Shown: positions 11,801 through 21,163 of the stretch, in pieces
How positions within the stretch are numbered: the stretch's first letter is position 1
Layout of the letters: each line of letters begins with the position of its first letter
DNA from: Isochrysis galbana
Lineage: Eukaryota > Haptophyta > Isochrysidales > Isochrysidaceae
Assembly: GCA_018136815.1 (NCBI GenBank)
Contig: CM030945.1
Coordinates: 2,052,091 to 2,116,090 of the forward strand
Direction of reading: 5' to 3'
DNA length: 64,000 nt
Made by a program: the position numbers and the translations under genes
The notes under the pieces: model-generated
Databases searched by the model: none
What the model was told of the DNA's origin: nothing
What the model saw: only the letters and a program-made list of their open reading frames with translations

Positions 11801-13079
11801 ACCGGATTTGTGTCTAGAATGCGTTGGCCTAAAGAGGCGGTAGAGGAGCCACCTGTGACAAGAGGTGAGCCAGAGCAAATTGAGTGAGGTCGAGGTCACC
11901 GAGGAAGTGCTCCTCGTTCGAGGGAGTCGAGAGCGGTCTTGAGACTCGGTCCACACTTGCGACAGCCACCATGCCAGCCAAGGATTCCCTCTCGTCGCGG
12001 CGCGCGCCCTTTCCTAAGCCGTCTTGCATAGGGTGTCGGAGCTCACCGTTGACTCCATCGCTGACGCCTGCACGCCAAATAATATACTCCAGCAATTGCT
12101 TGTTCGCCTCCGTCTTCCCCGCACCGGATTCGCCTGAAACCACGAGGAACAGGATTGTGGCTTCTAGAAGCGGCTGCGCGGGCTGATGCCAAGCCTCGGC
12201 AATTGGCTGCGGCGTTGTGGCAATTCAAGCTGATGAGCGGTGGCCCTGGTGCCATCTTGTGAACAGTGCTGGGGTGTGGCTGCCTACCGGAAACAACAAG
12301 CGACTGAGACTGCGAATGGGCCATGAGGTGGGAGTACGCCAGCTCCGCAACTCCGTAGATGTGCGGCTCAAGCGCATCCCACGCGCCTGTCCGGTATCGT
12401 GCCTGAAGCAATAGGCACAGGCAACGGCTCGTCGGTTGTTGCTCCGCCTGCATGCCCTTCCTCACGCATCCCAGCCTGCATGCACCCGCATGCACAAACC
12501 CTCTTGACGCCGACAGCTTGCATGGATACCGCTTCGGCTCACCTTCGCGTCCGCATCATACAAGTGCGGCAGAGGCTTGAAGGGGTTTACCGCGAGCAGA
12601 ATTTCGGAGATGTACGTGTAGATTGCGTCCTTACCAAAGCGCACGCGCGTCGCTTCAAGCAGAGTCGCGTCGTTCAGCACCTCCAGGTTGCAATGGTCAC
12701 GCACGTCGGGGTCCGAGTTGCTTGCCGGAAGCACGTCGTCCGGCTTGTATATGCGGCTGCCCAGCCTCGTCTCCACAGTTATCTGTGGTTGCGTTTGTGG
12801 GTGGAGCAGAGCTGCTCAGCCAGCCGCTCGTGTTGGTCAGGTGTTCTCATCCCATCCCTCTCGCGCTCTCCCTCCCTCCCTCCCTCTCTTTCTCTTCTTC
12901 CCGTCCTTTCTGTCGTGTTTTAGCGGCAGTGGTAGCTGTGGGTTGGAGATGCCTGACGCGCTTGGTGGACGCGCGGGCCTGTGGACCTGCTTCGTCTCGT
13001 GGCTCACCACCTTGCCCTCGATGAAGAGCTGCTGCTCGCCTGGCTCTAGCACCCACACGCGGCTGCCGGCAGCCAGCAT
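5888..13079 (-). CDS. Unconventional myosin heavy chain, 19 exons, about 1293 aa
   Basis: An actin-based ATPase motor. Exons on the minus strand: 13079-12987, 12782-12543, 12402-12288, 12133-12047, 11852-11697, 11574-11458, 11255-11178, 11052-10814, 10600-10484, 10334-10167, 10047-9907, 9605-9425, 9172-8823, 8678-8459, 8189-8056, 7877-7746, 7614-6973, 6746-6531, 6343-5888. All junctions are GT-AG and keep frame. Residues 1-60 resemble the SH3-like N-terminal subdomain. The P-loop GESGAGKT is at about 150-157, switch [15 protein letters not shown] at 201-214 and switch II DVFGFE at 436-441. The motor ends with [10 protein letters not shown] and a converter by about 812. The neck (about 813-880) is basic but lacks textbook IQ motifs. 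An alanine/glutamate-rich segment follows, probably a long helix, then a Trp/Tyr-rich module at about 1071-1160 and an acidic, Ser-rich tail ending FGRKKKT. The class is not assigned. Confidence 0.88.
9831..9856. repeat. Poly-G homopolymer inside a myosin intron
   Basis: A run of 26 G on the plus strand lies within the intron between the exons at 9907-10047 and 9425-9605. Similar G or C runs of 15 or more bases occur at about 1121, 13364, 16848, 22751, 30367 and 54241, mostly in introns and gene-proximal leaders. Confidence 0.9.
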
Positions 13080-13920
13080 GTGGAGAGACAGAGGGGGGGG
13101 GGGGGGGAGAGGGAGGGAGGGAGGGAGGGAGAAAGGGAGGGAGGGAGAAAGGGAGAGGGAGGGAGGGAGAGGGAGGGAGGAAGGGAGAGGGAGGGAGAAA
13201 GGAGGCAGGGAGGGGAGAGCTCGAGGCGTGGAGGGAGCAAAGGGATGAGAGAGAGGGTGGGGAAGTGGAGCTTGTGGAAGGAGAGAGGGGAGGAAGGGTG
13301 CCTCCCGCTGCGAGAGCGAGGGAGAGAACGGGGAGGAGGAGGACGAGGGTGAAGAGAGAAGGGGGGGGGGGGGGGGGGGAGCGGCGGCGGCGGCGGCGGA
13401 AGAGAGAAGCGGCCGGAGGGGAAAAGGGGAGAGAGGCGCGGAGAGAGAAAGAAGGTGTGAGTTGCGCTTTAGATAGTATACTCTACTTTAGGGGTTGTTT
13501 GTGGATCCAAACTACTCTACATGAAGAGATCTACCCTAGAGAGAGCTCTCTCTAGTCGAGAGCGGACGTGTGTGTGTGCCAAGATGGGCTGCTGGTGGAC
13601 GGCGGCGGGAAAGGAGGCGAGGAGAGAGAGGAGGGAGGGGGAGAGCTCGGCTTTCAGCGTACTCTTACGTATAGGATTGGTGAAGAAGTCGAGATCGAGA
13701 ATTCGTGGACTCGACAGAGAGCGGAGAGGCGAGTGTGAACAGAGTGCAGGGTAATACTCTTATATCTCATAGATTTGTAGTGCAGCTGCGGCCACCCACC
13801 GCGCCAGCCCCTCCTATGCACTCTAAAGCAGTCAAGCAGGAAGCAGGAGCGGCTGCCAATATCCAAAATAAATGACACAGAATAGTTCGTCTTGGTGAAA
13901 TATGTGTGCCCTACATGTGA
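13080..13920. other. Upstream region of the myosin gene
   Basis: The first 375 bases are almost pure purine on the plus strand (GGGAGGGAGGGA units, a G run at about 13364-13379, and a GGC/CGG tract after it). They lie directly upstream of the myosin start codon and may contain its promoter or leader. The rest, to 13920, has no supported gene. Confidence 0.4.
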
Positions 13921-14275
13921 ATGAATTTCTTAATAGTCTCACCGCACACGCGGCCGTGGACCCTCTACTTTCTACTCACGCAGCAAAACGTTCTATACCC
14001 CCACTCCGCCGGCCCTTTCCCTCCCGCCATCAGGCGACTCCCCCCGTGCATTACTAGGGGGATAGGGGTAAAGAAAGGGCTTAGATATGGTCCGGTGGCC
14101 TGCGCGACCCCCCCGGTGATCCGTTCCCCCCTTCCTCCTACGCCTACCGGGCTGGCGGCGGCCTCTGTCCCGACTTCTCCTGTAAACAGGTGCAGGGGAC
14201 TTACCTATTTTTCGGTGGGCGGAGCTCTCGCTCCGCCCACCCCTTCTCCGCGCTCCCTCTCCTCTCTCTTGCGGC
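13921..14275 (+). repeat. Hairpin-tailed repeat family, module I head fragment (copy R4a)
   Basis: This matches the head of R2 and R9: TTAATAGTCTCACCGCACAC, the ATCAGGCGACTCCCCCCGTG block, and the CCTGTAAACAGG inverted repeat. It leaves the family after the CTCCCTCTCCTCTCTCTTGC block. It may belong to the same long composite element as the beta-tail fragment ending at 15340. Confidence 0.65.
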
Positions 14276-15059
14276 ACTGTCGCATTCGCGAATCGACACT
14301 CGTTAGGCTTCGCTCTTCTCTCTTCTCTTCGTCGTTCGGTATCTATCGTTATAATTCTCTGCTTTCTCTGGTTCTCGGTCAAAAGCTTCGCTTGGATGCA
14401 TGGGATCGTGGGTTGTGGAGCGCCCTCTCTCTTTCTCTCGAAAGAGAAGGGAAATTTCCCCACCTTTCTTCCTCCCAGGCGCCTCGCAAATAGGTTTAAT
14501 TTGCTATCTTCACTGCGCTTCTTTATCTGCTTCTGGGGGCAATCAGGTTTAATTTGCAATCTCATCGCATCTTTCCCTTAGGCACATCGCACTCCTTTCG
14601 TCTTATTTGGTAGGTCTCTTGGAATCCTGTGCGGCAGGATTGCCCCTCGTTTCCGTTATGGTGCGATTCCCCTTCCAGACGGGATCGCCGACAGATCGCC
14701 TTCTGATCGTCGTCCGTCGTCGTCTGGCCGGAGTGTTTGGGTTTGATTTCAGTCGAGTTATGTGAGAAAGTCGTGGGGCGAAAGTCGGGGTGTTTTCCTG
14801 GGTGTCTCTGTCCGTCGTCCTGTCGTCAGCCGTCATCCGTCGTCGCTCTCGCTCTCGTCGCTCTCGCTCTCGTAACACTCATACCCTACAATCCCCCCCC
14901 GCCTCGCCAGCCCCTGCCACCACAGCCCTCCACACACTCACCCTCGCCTCTCGCCGCTCGCTCGATGTCGCTCTCGCCGCCGTCCTCGCCCTCGCTCAAG
15001 CCCGCCTGCCCGCCGCCCGTCAGCACCTCTGAAGTGGCCTCCCTCGCCGCGCCTGCCGC
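14276..15059. other. Spacer within or beside composite repeat, no supported gene
   Basis: No coding evidence is seen. A short direct repeat, AGGTTTAATTTGC followed by WATCT, occurs at about 14492 and 14544. The segment 14810-14880 is rich in CGTC and CTCTCG simple repeats. Confidence 0.3.
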
Positions 15060-15340
15060 CGGCTTCGCCCCTTCCTCATTGCCCTCAGGCCCTATGGGCC
15101 ATCACAATTCGTCAGGCACGCGCGATGGAGTGCCTGCGACAGGCCTGCAGCTGCCTGCTGGCGACACGGGCCGCGGGGTGCGACCGGGGTCGCACACACC
15201 TGCTCGGCCTCTGGCGGCGGACGCGGCCGCTTCGACTGCGACAGGTCCATGGGGGCTGGGGGGCCGCCCTCGGCGGGGGGCCCGAAGGAGAGGAGAGGCT
15301 CGCTGGCGCGCTCCATCGCGTCTAACTATAAAGTTAGTTG
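15060..15340 (+). repeat. Hairpin-tailed repeat family, beta-tail fragment (copy R4b)
   Basis: Shared beta module: CACACCTGCTCGGCCTCTGG, the GGGGGGCCGCCCTCGGCGGG block, GGCGCGCTCCATCGCGTC, then the terminal hairpin TAACTATAAAGTTAGTTG ending at 15340. It directly abuts the end of the second LINE copy on the other strand. Confidence 0.65.
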
Positions 15341-15343
15341 TGG

Positions 15344-15625
15344 GGGTCCTGTCTATGTCACATTGCCTCTAGTGGTGCCCGTTCCCGTTGTCTGCATCAG
15401 TGTTTTATACGTCCACTTCGCAGCACACCTCTGTCTCTTGGATAGCGTGTGCGATCCCGAGTTTTGTGGCCAGCTCGGCTAGCTCCTCGCTGGGTTTGAG
15501 CCCACCTTTGCCGCTTATGTGAAATACGGGCCTTAAGTCGCCCATATCTATTCTTTTCTTAGGTTGTCTCCCCATGCCCGCTTGGGCCGTCCGCGCTCTG
15601 TAACTCTCTCTAAGTAAAGTACTTT
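15344..15625 (-). mobile_element. LINE 3' end, second 5'-truncated copy
   Basis: Read on the minus strand, the frame gives ARTAQAGMGRQPKKRIDMGD and continues to a TAA near 15410. It aligns with the C-terminus of the LINE copy at 1-633 (ARTAQAGMGR, stop, PKKRIDLADIRP). It starts abruptly at about 15610-15625, as expected for 5'-truncated LINE insertions. It shows that the region after the first copy's TAA is normally translated. Confidence 0.65.
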
Positions 15626-16039
15626 GTAGATTGTCAACATGCCATGCGCTCGGCTCCGCTGCTCCGCTCCTCCCGCGCGCAGCCCCGCGCTACGCTCCCT
15701 TGTGACCGTGCGCGACCCCCCCCCCCCTCTCCTCCCTCACACCCATGTTCAACCCCAACCTCGACCGTTCCTGGCGCGCGCGCGCGTGCAACGACGAGGC
15801 AGACGAGCAGACGAGGCAGACCCTGCCGAGACACCGACACCCCGCGGCAGGAGAGGGCACCCACGGTCGTTGCGCCCCTGCAGTGGGCCGTGCTCCTCAA
15901 CGGAGCGCGAGGCCAGGGGCGGCCGTCCTGCAAGACGACGACGAGGCATGATGTGACGAGGAGGCCCTGCCCGCCACGCGTGGCGCGTGGCAGGTGGCAG
16001 GCCGGGAAGCATGACCACCGTTGGCGTGCTCCCCGCCCG

Positions 16040-16250
16040 CTACCGGCCTGAGTCAGCCTGTCCTTCAGTAAGTGCGCAAGCGATCCATTGTCGCGAGGCG
16101 CACCAACGCAGTTTGGTTTGGGCATCCGTCATCATCCTCGGCCTACCCCGTAACCACACGCTGTGGCGGTGCATTGGTTGTCGTGTGGAGCGGCGCAGCG
16201 GCGCGGCAGTGCTGCGCGCGCACGCCGCTAGCCACTGGCCTGCTGCTAGA
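16040..16250 (+). pseudogene. hAT transposase relic (BED-type zinc-finger segment)
   Basis: The plus-strand frame around 16130-16240 reads NHTLWRCIGCRVERRSGAAV, which aligns with NHPQWRCIGCGANRRGGATR of the hAT transposase at 53676-52825 (minus). Nucleotide similarity extends upstream to about 16040 (GCAAGCG...TTGTCGCGAGGCGC against GCAAGCGG...TTGTCGCAAGGCGC). The rest of the transposase is absent; a long CT microsatellite follows. The 15630-16040 segment upstream has no other supported gene. Confidence 0.55.
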
Positions 16251-16330
16251 AACACGGCGGCCAAACAGGAGGGGGTTTGAAACACGGCAAAACACGGCTG
16301 TGTTTGGCTTTCGTAGAAACACGGTAAACA

Positions 16331-16581
<251 letters not shown>

Positions 16582-16619
16582 CGAAGATTACTCCGCCGCC
16601 ACAGCTGGTTCATATTTTT

Positions 16620-16842
16620 GTAGAGCTAGAGATCTCTCCTCTCTCTTCCCCCTTTCCCCTTCTCTTCTCTTCTCTATCGAAGTAGGGGTACTTTATCTTT
16701 GTGGACCTCTCCTCCCAAATCTCCTCTCCAAATTCCCTCTCGCACTGTGTCCTCCTCCCTCCCTCCCTCTCCCTCTCTCTCCCTTCCTACCTCCCTCCCT
16801 CCCTCCCTCCCCCCCCCCGGCTCTCCCTCTCTCTCTCTCTCT

Positions 16843-16873
<31 letters not shown>

Positions 16874-16932
16874 ATCTCCCCCCCCTTCCCCTCTCTCCCC
16901 CTCTCCACCCCTCCTTCACGATCTCGCTCGCG
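16620..16932 (+). promoter_or_regulatory. Pyrimidine-rich leader of sufC
   Basis: Nearly all bases from 16620 to 16925 are C or T, including a C run at about 16847-16870, and end eight bases before the sufC ATG. Purine-rich antisense or pyrimidine-rich sense tracts of this kind precede several genes in the window. A promoter or 5' leader role is inferred from position only. Confidence 0.4.
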
Positions 16933-18848
16933 ATGGACACGCGCCGAGGCCCTCGCGCCCGGCTCTCCCTCCTCGCGGCGGCGGCGCTGTGCGGCGGCAC
17001 CGAGGGACTGCGCATGGGCGTGGCAGCGCACGCTCACACGCCCCGCGCCCCCACCACGCTCATGGCCGCCGGAGACCTCGTGCTCCAGGTGAATGGGCTG
17101 ACGGCAAATGTGGCGGATCGGCAAATCCTCAAGGGAATCAACTTTGAGGTGCGCAAGGGCGAGGTGCACGCCATCATGGGGCCGAACGGCTCGGGCAAGT
17201 CCACATTCTCTAAGGTCCTTGTCGGACATCCCGCCTATGAGGTGAGAATCGGCCACAATGCCGAGGGCGAGCTGCGAGAGCTGCACGGCAAAGGCATGTC
17301 CACTGCTGCCACCACAACGGCGTCGGCCGCGTTCGGGCCTCGGTTTGTAGCTCGGCTTGGATCACCCGCTGTCAGCCGATGCGCCAGTCTCGATCGCTCT
17401 CTAGCGGCTGGAGCATGCTTGCTCAATATGCGCTCGGGCCACCTGCACAGGTCACTAGTGGTGAGGTCACGTTCAATGGTGAAAACCTTCTGGACCTGGA
17501 GCCTGACGAGCGTGCACAACAAGGAGTCTTTCTCGCTTTCCAGTATCCGGTCGAAATTCCGGGTGTTGCCAATTCCGACTTCTTGCGGCTCGCGGTGCGT
17601 CTCTCCAAGACACGCATTGGCCATTCAATGGAAACTGTTCTATATTGCAATGCCCTTGACACCACACTCTGAGTTTTAGGATACACTTTCTTGGGGAAGG
17701 GCAGCACCCTCTGAGGAATTGCACCCATATTGCTTCTCCTGAAGTGTTGTTGACGTTCGTGTCGTGTGATCCGATGTCCTAACTCCAATTACCATCGGAG
17801 ATGGAGATCACTCGTTCCTTGCGGGAGTGGAAGCGAGGTGGTGGCTGTGAGATGGCGAGACGGGACCCTCACTTGGATGCCCCATTTTGCTTCCCGGTTC
17901 GTATCTACACCCATCGTTCATCGTTTCCGACAGGTGAACAAGCGTCGTGAGGCTCTTGGCCTGCCTGAGTACGATCCAATTGAGTTTTTTGGTATACTCT
18001 CGGAGAAGATGGAGCAGGTGCTCTCCCTGCGTGGATCCCGTCGTAATCGCCAATTGCTCCACCTTGTCGGACCGCACTCGATGCTTTTCCATTCGGCCTC
18101 GTACACAAGTGCCTTCCTGAAGCTCATGGCCACACGCACCGTTCAGTGCCGCGCCGAACAAGAAGCGTCTCGGTGAACAACGCCTCACCGCAACCCCCGT
18201 TCCATACAGGTCTCAATGTCGACCGACTTCTTGGGCCGTGATGTCAATTCAGGCTTCTCGGGTGGTGAGAAGAAGCGCAATGAGATTCTGCAGCTCGCGC
18301 TTCTCGAGCCCGAGCTGGCCATCCTCGACGAAACCGATTCGGGCCTCGACATTGACGCGCTCAAAACGGTGCGGAGGTCGTGCCCTATAGCGAAATTACA
18401 CGACATGCACTGGTAGCATCCTGTAATTCGTAGAAAATCGTTGTTAGCTGATTGAGCTTGAGAACAGCACCTAGCTGGCAAAACCGCGCAGAGGAATACG
18501 GTCTCAAATGGTCTTGAGGCTCTACTGCTTTTCCTCACATTTTCTATGAGCCCAACGAGCGCTTTCCCGTTGCTACCTCTCTGCTCTCATGCTCGCACGT
18601 GTCCTCACCCATGCGTGCAAACACCTCACTCGCCTTAGGTCGCTGCCGGTGTTAATGCCTATCGTGGCGAGGGCAACGGCATTATTCTCATCACGCACTA
18701 TCAGCGGCTGCTCGACTACATCAAGCCTGACTTTGTCCATGTGATGTCAGCGGGCAAGATTGTGCGCTCTGGGGGGCCAGAGCTTGCGCTCGAGCTGGAG
18801 AAGGAGGGTTACGCCTTCTTGGAGCCCGCGGGCGCTGTTTCCGACTAG
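16933..18848 (+). CDS. sufC: Plastid-targeted SufC, Fe-S cluster assembly ABC ATPase, five exons
   Basis: SufC is the ATPase of the SufBC2D scaffold that builds Fe-S clusters in plastids. Exons are 16933-17241, 17451-17594, 17934-18017, 18210-18368 and 18639-18848, all phase 0, giving 301 aa. Residues 1-48 are an extension beyond bacterial SufC (usually about 250 aa): a basic start, a hydrophobic core [10 protein letters not shown], then a Thr/Pro/Ala-rich stretch, as expected for a signal peptide plus transit peptide. The Walker A motif GPNGSGKST is at 83-91, the signature SGGEKKRNE at 196-204 and Walker [13 protein letters not shown] at about 215-226. The switch histidine is present in [21 protein letters not shown] near the C-terminus is also SufC-like. 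Every downstream exon begins with GT, encoding Val. Function is highly likely; plastid location is inferred. Confidence 0.93.
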
Positions 18849-19349
18849 GCGTAACATTTACACGGCCACTGTCGTCGACTTGGGCGGCCATGGTCAACTA
18901 GGCCAGATGCTCATGAAGCCTCCCTTTCCTCGTGAGTTCTTCGATCCCTGGGTGAGCACTCCTGCCCTGTAGGGAGCCCGGTTCCGTCTCCCGTCTTGTG
19001 ATCTCGCAACACTGTGCGGGCAATTCGTGCCAATCTGAGTCGTCCAGGGGCAAGCCATCAATGCCCTTGCCTCCTTGCTACGCCACATCTTAAGTATGTG
19101 AGGAGCTAAGGACGTTATGCCATCGCAGTTCTTGTGAATCGGAGAGGTGCGCACAACCGGAGGAAAGCGCATTTACTATTACGCTTACGACAACCGATTG
19201 ATGTTGCTCCTTGCTATTGCTGTTGTTCGTTCATGTTCATAGTTTGATCCCCTAACTGTCCGTCGGTATATTTCTTTCATGCGCTTGCCATTCCAGCGCA
19301 TTATGAACTCGTTTGTAACGACGCCAGAGGGTCAGGGGGTGGTCTGATT
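18849..19349. other. sufC 3' flank, no firm gene
   Basis: A short open stretch, MLMKPPFPREFFDPW followed by GTGAGC at about 18907-18955, and another, RIMNSFVTTPEGQGVV before a TGA at 19345-19347, could be exons of the following small gene. I could not connect them with plausible introns. Confidence 0.25.
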
Positions 19350-19918
19350 GTCGGCAGCCCGACGCGGCGATGCATCGGGCGGGAATCAAATGCCAAATGC
19401 AGCTGAGATTTTTAAGGGAAGAGGAGGGGATGGAGAGGGCGGCGGAGGAGACGGTGGTAGCGGCAAGGGTGGACGAGGCGGTGGTGAGGGCGGCGAGGGG
19501 GCAGGGAGCATGGATTCCCTGCCCCTGCCAGAGGGCAAGGGTTGGGGTTGATTGTACAGGCCCACCCCGGGGGGTGTCCGCGATGGCGAGTGAGGGAGGC
19601 CGCCGCCTACCGCCTACCCGGGACACAAGAGGAAGGGGGGGGGAGATCACCGAGGGGGGGCGCGGGGCGCGGGCCGCCGGACCGTATCTAAGCCCTTTAC
19701 CCCTATCCCCCTAGCAGTGTATGGGGGGATGGGGGGAGTCGCCTGATGGCGGGTCGCGCACAAGGGGACAGGCTACGCCGTGCTCGGCGTGGGCGTCTAC
19801 CAGGCCCTCTCGGGACGCGCCCTCATGCCGAGCCAAGGCGACGCCGTTCTCGTCGCGTACGTGGTGCTGCTGGGCCTCTCCTTCGGGGTGCTCGCGGGGG
19901 GGCTCATGGTAGGGTGAG
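19350..19918 (+). pseudogene. Small Gly-rich/hydrophobic protein gene interrupted by a repeat insertion
   Basis: The frame from about 19350 to 19541 encodes a Gly/Glu-rich segment ending SLPLPEGKG and then hits a stop inside inserted sequence. From 19768 the frame reads TGYAVLGVGVYQALSGRALM and two hydrophobic stretches (VLVAYVVLLGLSFGVLAGGL) to TGA at about 19916. Removing 19542-19767 joins the halves in frame (EGKG to TGYAVLG). CAAGGG occurs at both junctions (19536-19541 and 19762-19767), as for a target duplication. A canonical GT-AG intron at the same place would shift the frame. The family is not recognised; a membrane protein is suggested by the two hydrophobic segments. The 5' end of the gene is not resolved. 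Confidence 0.4.
19542..19767 (-). repeat. Module I repeat fragment inserted in the small gene (copy R5)
   Basis: In inverse orientation it carries the family blocks CGTATCTAAGCCCTTTACCC, CTATCCCCCTAGCAGTG and GTCGCCTGATGGCGGG. The outer head and the tail hairpin are missing. Its first 60 bases (GATTGTACAGGCCCACCCCG) also resemble 20680-20730. It is flanked by CAAGGG on both sides. Confidence 0.5.
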
Positions 19919-20659
19919 ACTCCCCGCGGGAGGGGAAGAACCCCTCAGGGAAAGGAGACTGTTGCGGGTAAGGGGGAGCATTCCACGCGACACACTCTAT
20001 TCTTGGAGCGTGTCTCGGGAACACTCTCTGTGGTGCACTCTATTCTAAGAGCGCCCCCTCCCCTTTCCCGCCCCGCTCCTCGCTCCCTTCCCTCTCTTCC
20101 CTTCCTCCCCGGTTCCCTCGCATGCGGCTCCAAGCCTGGATCCCTTCCTTCCCTCCCTCCCATGCAACCCCAGCGGTTCCTTTGGTTCCCCCCGCTCCGA
20201 CGAGACTCGGAGTCCCGTGCGCCCGCCCCTCCCTTCGCTCGTCCGACGTCCGGGCCCCCCCTTCTTTCCATTAGTCTTTCCCTTGTTCCTAGAGTTTCCC
20301 GCGTCCCCTTCCCGGTTCTCTCCCTTGGATTTTGTGCCTTTTGTTTCTGGCGCGCTCGCTCGGAAGCAGTCCCTCCGTGTTCACCCCTCGTGTGCTCTAT
20401 CCCGCCCCGCTCGCTGTCATGCTCCCCGACCCTTCCGTCGTACCATGTAATAGGACTTCTGAGACCGCTCCCGCGTCGCTGTCACGCCCACCCTCTCCCT
20501 CCATCCATCACAGTGCCCAAGTTCAAACACAGCCACAAGCACCTCACACATTCACCAACACAGCCACTCCCATGCCACTCCACACACCACAGAGACCAAA
20601 TGAAGGCAAGCTGCCTGCGGCGCGCGCTCGGCGACAGCATGCCTGCAGATGTGGTGTAA
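19919..20659. other. Pyrimidine-rich intergenic DNA
   Basis: From about 20040 to 20560 the sequence is C/T-rich with no supported coding frame. The segment 20500-20600 is rich in CACA motifs. Confidence 0.35.
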
Positions 20660-20885
20660 GAGGCAGGGGCTGAGGGTGGTTGTGCGGGCCCACCCAGGGG
20701 GTATCTGTGATGGAGAGAGGGGGGCGCGAGGCCCCCATTGGCCTCCTAATGAAAGTAGATCCTCTTGCGGGCGCTTAGGGTGTGCGGCGTCGGCCATGGC
20801 CCGATCGTCCGTCGCGGCGGGGCGGGCGGGAGTGGCGGAGGGGAGCGGCGCGCGCTCCATGACCCTATCGGTTTAACGATAGTTG
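20660..20885 (+). repeat. Hairpin-tailed repeat family, beta tail (copy R6)
   Basis: It starts near the GGTTGTGCGGGCCCACCCAG block and ends GGAGCGGCGCGCGCTCCATG, then a diverged tail with GTTTAACGATAGTTG. It lies 279 bases beyond the stop codon of the B56-kinase gene, in the convergent position. Confidence 0.5.
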
Positions 20886-21163
20886 TACGCGGCTTGTCAA
20901 AAGTTTACTCCGCGGACGGCACTAACATCAAATACACCACGCCACCATGCTGCTTGATGGTATAGTGGCACATCGACTTCCTTGGCAGACGGTACCTCTA
21001 TTGCGCGCCGCGATTTCCCCTCCGAGTGGGTGGATTTGGCAAACAATCGCAATGTTGCCAACTGATTGTGAAGGATACAACCCGATAATCGAGATTGTGG
21101 GATGGGTGCGCCAGCCAAGTTGCAAGGTACTAGTCTTAGAGCCAATGACGCTTGGTGTTGGAA

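Noticed and set aside
15634-16125. Several overlapping frames on both strands upstream of the hAT relic
   Set aside because: They are compositional frames in GC-rich decayed sequence; only the 16.1-16.24 kb part has a family match.
19541-19765. Canonical intron explaining the break in the small Gly-rich gene
   Set aside because: The only GT-AG pair at the junctions shifts the reading frame, whereas a CAAGGG target duplication gives an exact in-frame join; and the inside is repeat-family sequence.
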